Shown one piece after another: positions 8,339 through 13,903 of a stretch of DNA of 14,463 nt. The stretch lies in NCBI GenBank assembly GCA_017648225.1, contig JAGCJE010000299.1, forward strand, positions 1 to 14,463. Reading direction: 5' to 3'. Made by a program: the position numbers and the translations under genes. The stretch's first letter is position 1. Every line of letters begins with the position of its first letter. The notes under the pieces were generated by a model. That model did not search any database, was not told where the DNA came from, and saw only the letters and a program-made list of their open reading frames with translations. This DNA is from Kiritimatiellia bacterium (GTDB lineage: Bacteria; Verrucomicrobiota; Kiritimatiellia; RFP12; UBA1067).

Positions 8339-8938
8339 ATGATTTCAATCGCGATAATCGACGATCATCCTATGGTCCGCGAGGGCCTGGAGGCGATGTT
8401 GACGAGCGACGGCGCGTTTGACGTCGTTGCTCTTGCCGCGAACGGAGCCGAGGCGCTTGAAGTTCTTCCCAAATCGTCGGTCGATGTTGTTTTGAGCGAT
8501 GTCAGGATGCCGCGGATGGACGGGTTCGCGATGCTGGAGCATTTAAGAAGGCTTATGCCCGGCGTAAAGGTCGTGTTTCTTGCCGGTATGCCGCTGAAGG
8601 AAGAAGAAGCCCGCGCGAGAAGGGACGGCGCTGCCGGATATCTGCCCAAGGATGTCGATCAGGACAGGCTTTCAACGGTTATAAAAGCGATCGCCTCCGG
8701 TGAAGAGTCGTTTGCGACAGAACAGTTTCAGTCCGCGCCATCGATTCTGACCGTGCGTGAGATGGACGTTTTAAGGCTCCTCGCCCAAGGTAATCAACGT
8801 GATCAGATCGCCGCCCGTCTCGGCATCGGGGCCGAATCGGTCAAGACCCATCTTAAGGGCATTATGACGAAGCTTAATTGTCCGAACGCAACGTCGGCGG
8901 TCGGACGCGCGTATGAGCTCGGCATTCTGCGGGCTTAA
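8339..8938 (+). CDS. NarL/FixJ-family response regulator (REC + LuxR-type HTH)
   Basis: This 199-residue protein has an N-terminal receiver domain (1-120) with the acidic pair Asp8-Asp9, phospho-acceptor Asp54 in VLSDVRMPRMDG, and conserved Lys104 in GYLPKD. A LuxR-type helix-turn-helix follows at about 137-199 (LTVREMDVLRLLAQG, IAARLGIGAESVKTHLKGIM). Phosphorylation by a sensor kinase would be expected to control DNA binding. The conserved Thr/Ser after the fourth beta strand aligns with Ala82 (VVFLAGMP), so the usual switch residue is missing. No kinase gene is adjacent. The ATG lies 3 bases after the DUF1559-like stop without a clear Shine-Dalgarno sequence, which suggests co-translation and possible regulation of the pilin cluster; the latter is inference. 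Confidence 0.93.
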   Translation: MISIAIIDDHPMVREGLEAMLTSDGAFDVVALAANGAEALEVLPKSSVDVVLSDVRMPRMDGFAMLEHLRRLMPGVKVVFLAGMPLKEEEARARRDGAAGYLPKDVDQDRLSTVIKAIASGEESFATEQFQSAPSILTVREMDVLRLLAQGNQRDQIAARLGIGAESVKTHLKGIMTKLNCPNATSAVGRAYELGILRA

Positions 8939-8944
8939 ATATTA

Positions 8945-8974
8945 TTGAAATCGATTCGCAGTAAATGATATAAT
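8945..8974 (+). promoter_or_regulatory. Sigma70-like promoter for the small membrane protein-nadC-coaX operon
   Basis: TTGAAA (8945-8950) and TATAAT (8969-8974) are separated by 18 bases, and TG one base upstream of the -10 makes an extended -10 (TGATATAAT). It lies directly after the response regulator stop. The expected transcription start, 6-8 bases past the -10, falls at about 8980-8982, on the ATG at 8981. Confidence 0.7.
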
Positions 8975-8980
8975 TATCTT

Positions 8981-9220
8981 ATGAAAATAAAGAAGCAAAT
9001 GACAGTAAAAGCACCTGGGGGCAACTCTTCGGGCGGAGCTACGATTGCCGACCGCTTTAAAATCGAGCCGGCGGCCAACAAGAGCAGCTCGGGCGGCGCG
9101 AGTTCCACCGCTACTAAAGTCGCGTTCTTTGCGGGTTTTCTCGCTCTTTGCGCTGTCGGCGGCCTTGCATGGTTCGCATATCAGCACGCTGAATTTTTCA
9201 AGAGCGTAATGGATAAGTAA
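8981..9220 (+). CDS. Small single-pass membrane protein of unknown function
   Basis: This 79-residue protein has a hydrophilic N-terminus rich in Gly, Ser and Ala with several Lys, and one transmembrane helix at about 47-67 (VAFFAGFLALCAVGGLAWFA). A short tail, YQHAEFFKSVMDK, follows. There is no signal peptide, and the basic N-terminal part suggests that it faces the cytoplasm. I do not recognise a family. The ATG at 8981 coincides with the predicted transcription start, so either the message is leaderless or translation begins at the in-frame ATG at 8999, giving 73 residues starting MTVKAPGG; that ATG lacks a good Shine-Dalgarno sequence. Its stop lies within the AAGGAG used by nadC, which suggests co-transcription. 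Confidence 0.7.
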   Translation: MKIKKQMTVKAPGGNSSGGATIADRFKIEPAANKSSSGGASSTATKVAFFAGFLALCAVGGLAWFAYQHAEFFKSVMDK

Positions 9221-9231
9221 GGAGTCTGGGC

Positions 9232-10122
9232 GTGAAGGACGTAATGCTTTCTTCCCGCGCGAAGGCCGCCGTGCGTCTTGCGCTTGACGAGGATCTGGCC
9301 GACGCTGTCGGTTCGCGTAACGTGAAATGGTGCGATTCGACCAGCGAGGCGCTTGTCGACGCCGACGCGGTCGCGACCGGCGAAATCTACGCGAAGGGCA
9401 CAGGTTGCACCGTCGCGGGCGCAACAGTCGCGAGGGCTGTGCTTAAAGCGGTCGACCCTAAAATAAAAGTTACGATTTTAAAGCCTGACGGTTCCAAGGT
9501 TAAACCCGGCGAGCCGATTCTGATTTTTCGCGGCAAGGCCCGCTCGATTCTGGCGGCCGAGCGTACCGCTTTGAATTTTATGCAGCGTATGTGCGCGACG
9601 GCTACGCTGACTTCAAAGTTCGTTGATGCCGTAAAGCGTTACAAGACTCTTATTCTCGATACGCGAAAGACGACTCCCGGCTTGAGAGTGTTTGAGAAAT
9701 ACGCCGTTCTCTGCGGCGGCGGCACCAACCACCGCATGGGGATGTACGACCGCGTTCTCATGAAGGACAACCATCGCCGTCTTTGGCGCGACGGGAACGC
9801 CGACGAGCTCGATCAGGCCGTATTGGCCGCGCGCAAGAAGTTTCCTAAACTTGACGTCGAGGTCGAGGTTGAGAGTGTGAGGGAATGCGCGAGCGCTTTG
9901 AAGGCCAAGCCTGAATGGATCATGCTCGACAACATGAGCGTCGCCGACATGAAGAAGTGCGTTAAAATGTGCAAGGGTATTTCCAAGACCGAGGCCTCCG
10001 GCGGTATAACTCTCGAGCGCGCGAAAGAAATCGCCGCGACGGGCGTTACCGCGATTTCCCTCGGTTGCCTTACGCATTCTGCGGGGTCGGTTGACCTTTC
10101 GCTCGAATGGCGCGCCGTTTGA
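9232..10122 (+). CDS. nadC: Nicotinate-nucleotide pyrophosphorylase (carboxylating), quinolinate phosphoribosyltransferase
   Basis: NadC converts quinolinate and PRPP to nicotinate mononucleotide, CO2 and pyrophosphate in de novo NAD synthesis. The 296-residue length is normal. Family motifs appear in order: ERTALNF (110-116), LDTRKTTPGLR (142-152), CGGGTNHRMG (161-170), KDNH (178-181), VEVEVE (209-214), MLDNMS (231-236), EASGGI (254-259) and LGCLTHSA (277-284). The Arg and Lys residues in DTRKT, NHR and KDNH form the substrate site in known structures. The GTG start at 9232 is chosen because AAGGAG (9219-9224) lies 7 bases upstream; the next ATG is at codon 5. No nadA or nadB is nearby. It is followed by coaX, giving a cofactor-biosynthesis pair. 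Confidence 0.96.
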   Translation: MKDVMLSSRAKAAVRLALDEDLADAVGSRNVKWCDSTSEALVDADAVATGEIYAKGTGCTVAGATVARAVLKAVDPKIKVTILKPDGSKVKPGEPILIFRGKARSILAAERTALNFMQRMCATATLTSKFVDAVKRYKTLILDTRKTTPGLRVFEKYAVLCGGGTNHRMGMYDRVLMKDNHRRLWRDGNADELDQAVLAARKKFPKLDVEVEVESVRECASALKAKPEWIMLDNMSVADMKKCVKMCKGISKTEASGGITLERAKEIAATGVTAISLGCLTHSAGSVDLSLEWRAV

Positions 10123-10150
10123 AGCGCTGTTTAACCGAGGAGTGAAGAAA

Positions 10151-10888
10151 GTGCGCCTCGCTGTTGTAGACGTCGGCAATACCAGCACCGCGGCGGGGCT
10201 ATGGGTCGACGGTCGCGTGACGAACGTCGTTCATATCGACGGTCCGATTGAAGAAGCGTATGCGGCAGTCGAAAAAATAATCGCACTTGGGGTCGATGCT
10301 GTCGCTTATGTTTCTGTCGTTCCGGATCGTGACGCAGGATGGAAAACATTCGCCGAAAAACTAGGACTAGAGTTTCGCCAGGTCGTCTGGAGAAAAGCGC
10401 TGAAGTTTATCGATATCGACTACCCTAAGCCAGACACCATCGGGGCGGACCGTATCGCGGATGCCGTCGGAGCCGTGACGCGATACGGCGCGCCCGTGAT
10501 AGTCATGGATTTCGGAACGGCCTTCACCGCGGCGGCCGTCACGTGCGACAGAACATGGCGCGGAGGCGTTATCGCGCCCGGCTTCCCGTTGATGAGAGAT
10601 TACATGTTCGAGCGGACCGCGAAACTTCCGAGGATGAAACTGGGGCGCGGGAAGGTTCCTAAAATCGGCCGCTCGACGGAGGAGGCGATGCGTTTCGGAG
10701 CTCTCGTCGGGTATCGCGGGATGGTGCGCGAAATAGCGATGGAGCTTAAGCGCAATTTCAGCGAGGACTTTAAGCTTGTCGCTACGGGTGGGTTCGCAAA
10801 ATGGGTCCTTAAGGATTTGGACGTGCCTTTCACGATCGATTCAACTTTAACATTATACGGAGCTGGGTTAATATGTTCGGGAGAATAA
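10151..10888 (+). CDS. coaX: Type III pantothenate kinase
   Basis: CoaX phosphorylates pantothenate with ATP in the first step of coenzyme A synthesis. It belongs to the ASKHA kinase fold and usually needs a monovalent cation. From GTG 10151 the product has 245 residues, close to the usual length. Visible motifs are DVGNT (7-11, phosphate loop), IGADR (97-101, with catalytic Asp100), DFGTAFT (120-126), GGVIAPG (138-144), IGRSTEEA (172-179) and ATGGFA (211-216). The family normally has DxGTATTFD; here AFTAAAV deviates. GAGGAG (10137-10142) sits 8 bases before GTG 10151, so I prefer it over GTG 10142 or an ATG at 10091 inside nadC. The 3' end overlaps the lipoprotein gene by 16 bases. Confidence 0.93.
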   Translation: MRLAVVDVGNTSTAAGLWVDGRVTNVVHIDGPIEEAYAAVEKIIALGVDAVAYVSVVPDRDAGWKTFAEKLGLEFRQVVWRKALKFIDIDYPKPDTIGADRIADAVGAVTRYGAPVIVMDFGTAFTAAAVTCDRTWRGGVIAPGFPLMRDYMFERTAKLPRMKLGRGKVPKIGRSTEEAMRFGALVGYRGMVREIAMELKRNFSEDFKLVATGGFAKWVLKDLDVPFTIDSTLTLYGAGLICSGE

Positions 10889-11415
10889 AATCCGTTTCTA
10901 AAATTTTTACAGCCGTCGCCTTGATTGTCCTCTTCGGCGGAATTTCCGGATGCGGGCCTTTCTGGGTCAATCCATGGATTACGGTTAAAGAGAGCGCTCT
11001 TAACTGGGCTGAGATACATTATTACAATACCAACAAGGAGCCGATTTTAAGAACGTCGGTTTATCTGTCGGGGACTGGGCATGTCGAATTGAAGAAGGGT
11101 ACAAGCTCGCGCGTTTCCAACGATTTCGCCAAGAAATTTGAAGAAGATACCTGGTCCGATTACAGGACGATGCGCATAAATGTCGACCCGAAACACATTC
11201 AGGATATTTTTCAAAACCTTGTCAATCATGGAATTCTTGACAAGGAGAAGTGGGGTAAGGGGTCGAAAAAGAAGGAATTTAAGCGATTTATTGCAGTTAA
11301 GTGCAATATTTCCAACAATACATATTCTGAAAACGTCAATATCTTCGAGGTCGATCCGGACCTTGCTGAAATATTGTTGGATGTCATAAGACAATTTGAC
11401 AATCCCACTTTATAA
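10873..11415 (+). CDS. Putative lipoprotein of unknown function
   Basis: This 180-residue protein has a basic N-terminus, a hydrophobic core (about 11-22) and a lipobox GGISGC with Cys27 as the expected lipidation site. Residue +2 is Gly, so by the Lol rule it would go to the outer membrane. The mature part is charged, with YLSGTGHVELKKG (64-76) and predicted helical segments toward the C-terminus. I recognise no family. Its ATG lies inside the end of coaX in another frame, 10 bases after GGAG (10859-10862), so it is probably co-transcribed with coaX, although no functional link is apparent. The stop TAA is followed closely by the efp promoter. Confidence 0.8.
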   Translation: MFGRIKSVSKIFTAVALIVLFGGISGCGPFWVNPWITVKESALNWAEIHYYNTNKEPILRTSVYLSGTGHVELKKGTSSRVSNDFAKKFEEDTWSDYRTMRINVDPKHIQDIFQNLVNHGILDKEKWGKGSKKKEFKRFIAVKCNISNNTYSENVNIFEVDPDLAEILLDVIRQFDNPTL

Positions 11416-11437
11416 ACTGAAATGATTTTGATATAAT
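11409..11437 (+). promoter_or_regulatory. Extended -10 promoter upstream of efp
   Basis: TATAAT at 11432-11437 is preceded by TG with one base between (TGATATAAT), identical to the extended -10 at 8966-8974. The best -35, TTTATA (11409-11414), matches four of six consensus bases at 17-base spacing and overlaps the upstream stop codon. A start near 11444 would give a 5' leader of about 38 bases that is AT-rich and ends in AGGAGT (11471-11476) before the efp ATG. Confidence 0.65.
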
Positions 11438-11481
11438 ATTCTCAAATTTTGTAAACCAATTAAAAAAAATAGGAGTAACAA

Positions 11482-12057
11482 ATGGGCGAGGTTTTCGGTG
11501 CAGGTGATTTGCACAAGGGCGTTAAGCTTTTGATCGATGGCGAACCGTGGGAAATTACGGAATTCGATTTCGCCAAACCCGGCAAGGGGCAGGCTATCTA
11601 CAACTGCAAGTTGCGCAATATGATGACCGGCGGCGGTATGACGAAGAGCTATCGCAGCGGTGATAAGTTTGAAAAGCCCGAGCTTATTCAGATGTCTGTT
11701 ACGTATTCCTACGACGACGGAACGGCGTTTGTTTTCACTGACGACAATTTCGAAGAAATCCGCGTCAGTTACGATGTTATGGGCGACAAGAAATTTTTCC
11801 TTATGGACGAGATGGAAGTTAAGGCCCTCTTCTTCAACGAGAAGGTTATCGGCATAGATCTTCCTCAGCTCGTCGAGCGTAAGGTTATTAAGGTAGAGCC
11901 CGGCGTAAAGGGCAACACGGCTTCCGGCAAGGTTACCAAGCCTGCGACCGTCGAAGGTGGTTACGTCTGCGCCGTTCCGCTCTTCATTAACGAAGGCGAC
12001 GTCATCCGCATCAATACCGAGACGGGTGATTACAACGACCGCACGTCCACCAAGTGA
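11482..12057 (+). CDS. efp: Translation elongation factor P
   Basis: EF-P binds the ribosome between the P and E sites and relieves stalling at polyproline stretches. The 191-residue length is normal for its three beta-barrel domains. The N-terminal KOW-like domain has AKPGKGQAIYNCKLRNMMTG (31-50) with the loop PGKG, so the tip residue is Lys35, the position modified by beta-lysylation in Escherichia coli. The C-terminal domain ends with GDVIRINTETGDYNDRT, the usual OB-fold end. No epmA or epmB homologue is in the window, so modification cannot be judged. AGGAGT (11471-11476) lies just upstream. It is the first gene after its promoter and precedes pal by 42 bases. Confidence 0.97.
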   Translation: MGEVFGAGDLHKGVKLLIDGEPWEITEFDFAKPGKGQAIYNCKLRNMMTGGGMTKSYRSGDKFEKPELIQMSVTYSYDDGTAFVFTDDNFEEIRVSYDVMGDKKFFLMDEMEVKALFFNEKVIGIDLPQLVERKVIKVEPGVKGNTASGKVTKPATVEGGYVCAVPLFINEGDVIRINTETGDYNDRTSTK

Positions 12058-12099
12058 TTTGCATTAATCAACTTAACTTAAAAACAAAGGAAATAAAAA

Positions 12100-12666
12100 A
12101 TGAAGCTTCAGTCAATTTTAGCTCTCGTTGCCGTTTCTCTCGCGGTGCTCGCTTCCGGTTGCCGCTACAACAAGGCCAGAACTTCCGGCGGCGCAGGGGA
12201 AGGCGAAGGCGCCAATGCCGGTCAGATCGACATTAATTCCCAGGTTGACGAAAACTCCATCGAAGGCGGCAGCCTTGACGATCTCTCTAAAAAGAGCTTC
12301 AAGGATCGCGGTTATACGCTTTGCACGGATGTCGTTTTCCAGCCCGTATACTTCGCTTTCGACGCCGCCACCATCAAGCCTGACGAACTCGGCAAGATCG
12401 AGGCCGTCGCCAAGCACCTCGCCGACAATCCCGACCGTGTCGTGACGATCGAGGGTAACTGCGACGAGCGCGGCTCCAACGAGTACAACATTCCGCTCGG
12501 CGAGAACCGTGCGATTATGGTAGCCAACTACCTCGGCCAGAACGGCATTTCCTCCGATCGTATCGAAACCGTCAGCCGCGGCGAGACGAATCCCGCCGTT
12601 GCCGGTAGCGGTGAAGAGTCCTGGTCCAAGAACCGCCGTGGCGAATTCATCATCTGGAAGAAGTAA
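12100..12666 (+). CDS. pal: Peptidoglycan-associated lipoprotein Pal (OmpA-like domain)
   Basis: This 188-residue protein has a signal peptide with lipobox LASGC (Cys21), then a Gly/Ala-rich linker (29-41) and an OmpA-like domain (about 80-188). The domain shows VYFAFDAATIKP (83-94), VTIEGNCDERGSNEYN (115-130) and LGENRA (133-138), the peptidoglycan (diaminopimelate) binding signature. Pal anchors the outer membrane to peptidoglycan and normally works with TolB, TolA, TolQ and TolR during constriction. None of the tol genes is adjacent, which is unusual compared with the classical tol-pal operon. AAAGGA (12086-12091) is the ribosome binding site. An OmpA-family lipoprotein other than Pal remains possible, but length and motif fit Pal well. 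Confidence 0.93.
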   Translation: MKLQSILALVAVSLAVLASGCRYNKARTSGGAGEGEGANAGQIDINSQVDENSIEGGSLDDLSKKSFKDRGYTLCTDVVFQPVYFAFDAATIKPDELGKIEAVAKHLADNPDRVVTIEGNCDERGSNEYNIPLGENRAIMVANYLGQNGISSDRIETVSRGETNPAVAGSGEESWSKNRRGEFIIWKK

Positions 12667-12690
12667 TTCTTCCGGATGTCTGTCGGATAG

Positions 12691-13137
12691 ATGTTCGCAT
12701 TTATATTTGACAACGTCAGTTTCGGCGAGTGGACTCTCCTTATCGTCGTGTTTCTGATAGTTATGGGTCCGCGCAAAATACCCCAAACTGCGCGGACTCT
12801 TGGCAATTATTACTCTAAACTTCGAAGAGCGGCTGATGCCTTCAAACGCCAGTTGATGGATTTGGAGACTGAATTCAACAAAGCCGCGACAGAAGCAGAG
12901 TCCGAGGTTAAAGAGGTTGAGAATGCCTTTGCCAGCGAAGGTGACGAGTCTGACGTGATTCCGCCTTCGGATGCGTATTACCCGTCTGAAGCCAATTTTG
13001 ATGGAGAATCCGTTTCTGACGCTCCCTCGAACGGGGATGATTCTTCCAATTCCGCTCACGAAGGTGATATTGCAAAAGCTTCAACGGAACCTGAAAAAGA
13101 TTCCGGGTTGAATACTGATTCCGTTACCCAGGCCTGA
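12691..13137 (+). CDS. tatA: Sec-independent translocase subunit TatA/TatB
   Basis: This 148-residue protein has a short N-terminal membrane helix with FGEWTLLIVVFLIVMGPRKI (11-30), a hinge at GPRK and an amphipathic helix KIPQTARTLGNYYSKLRRAADAFKRQL (29-55). This is the TatA/TatB layout. The helix is preceded by Glu13, more like TatB and some Gram-positive TatA. The Phe of the canonical FG hinge is Met here. From about residue 58 the protein is acidic and low in hydrophobics (ESEVKEVENAFASEGDESD and on), longer than in most TatA. Only one TatA/B-type gene is adjacent to tatC, so it may serve both roles or have a partner elsewhere. The start lacks a clear Shine-Dalgarno sequence. It lies 24 bases after pal and 5 bases before tatC. 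Confidence 0.88.
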   Translation: MFAFIFDNVSFGEWTLLIVVFLIVMGPRKIPQTARTLGNYYSKLRRAADAFKRQLMDLETEFNKAATEAESEVKEVENAFASEGDESDVIPPSDAYYPSEANFDGESVSDAPSNGDDSSNSAHEGDIAKASTEPEKDSGLNTDSVTQA

Positions 13138-13142
13138 TTGAT

Positions 13143-13901
13143 ATGGCTATATCCCGCATAAAAAATCTAGACGAACGAAACGACCCCCCGAGGCCGCTCA
13201 TGGAGCATCTTTTCGCTCTGAGAGATATGCTTATTTTTGCGGCGATTGCCTGGGTTCTGTGCGTTATCGTCGCAGGATGCTTCGCCAATTATATCTCCGA
13301 CTGGATCAAGTCTCCCGATGCGGTTCAAGGGCGTCTTCTTCAAATTAAGTCTCCGGCCGACGGCGTGTATCTCTTGATCGAAATCGCGTTTTGGGCCGGA
13401 ACCGCATTGAGCTTTCCGTTTCTCGTTTATTCCGTTTTACGGTTCGTTTTCCCCGCGCTTACCAGACGCGAGAAATATTTTATTCTTTCCGTTTTGTGCG
13501 TCGGGACGCTTCTGTTCGTAGCTGGCGTATTTCTTGCCTACACGCAGACAGTGCCGTCCATGCTTTCTCTTTTTGATACGGTTAACGGATGGATGAACAT
13601 CGATTCGACCCAGTATTTCGCCAATGAATATGTTACATTGATATTGAAGGTTCTTTTCGCTTTCGGTATCGTGTTTCAGGTTCCCCTTATTATTTTTATG
13701 CTCGGATGGTTCGGTCTTGTATCCAGCCGGGCTTTGCGCGAAAAGCGCCGTATCGCGATTGTTCTTGCTTTTGTTCTTTCGATGTTTTTAACGCCTCCAG
13801 ACGCCATAAGCCAGATTATAATGGCCGTTCCGTTGTGCCTTCTTTATGAATTGGCTTCGTGGGCGGTTTGGATTAAGGAAAAATACTCATCTAAGGAATG
13901 A
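13143..13901 (+). CDS. tatC: Sec-independent (twin-arginine) translocase subunit TatC
   Basis: TatC is the inner-membrane receptor for folded proteins with twin-arginine signals. The 252-residue length and six hydrophobic segments (about 30-50, 74-104, 113-135, 165-187, 203-218, 222-240) fit. PLMEHLFALRDML (18-30) matches the N-terminal family signature, with Arg27 kept. Glu110 in TRREKYF corresponds to the signal-binding Glu103 of E. coli. FLTPPDAISQIIMAVPLCLLYEL (residues 215-237) is the classical C-terminal signature. The acidic residue equivalent to E. coli Glu15, which also contacts the twin arginines, aligns with Ala25. The gene directly follows tatA. Its TGA is 2 bases before the LpxC-like start, so these genes form one unit. 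Confidence 0.96.
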   Translation: MAISRIKNLDERNDPPRPLMEHLFALRDMLIFAAIAWVLCVIVAGCFANYISDWIKSPDAVQGRLLQIKSPADGVYLLIEIAFWAGTALSFPFLVYSVLRFVFPALTRREKYFILSVLCVGTLLFVAGVFLAYTQTVPSMLSLFDTVNGWMNIDSTQYFANEYVTLILKVLFAFGIVFQVPLIIFMLGWFGLVSSRALREKRRIAIVLAFVLSMFLTPPDAISQIIMAVPLCLLYELASWAVWIKEKYSSKE

Positions 13902-13903
13902 TT

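Noticed and set aside
8942..9424. A 160-codon minus-strand open frame over the small membrane protein and the start of nadC.
   Set aside because: Low-complexity Arg/Pro-rich translation and antisense to nadC; no supported start signal.
10091..10150. Longer coaX start at ATG 10091 inside nadC.
   Set aside because: It would add 20 residues not present in the family, and GAGGAG at 10137-10142 is spaced correctly for GTG 10151.
12055..12070. Small inverted repeat TGATT/AATCA after efp as a possible terminator.
   Set aside because: Only a 5-base AT-rich stem and no following T-run; pal is probably co-transcribed or has an unseen promoter.
12118..13059. A 313-codon open frame on the minus strand across pal and tatA.
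   Set aside because: It is antisense to two recognisable genes with clear motifs, spans their intergenic gap and shows no recognisable domain; it reflects codon bias on the + strand.
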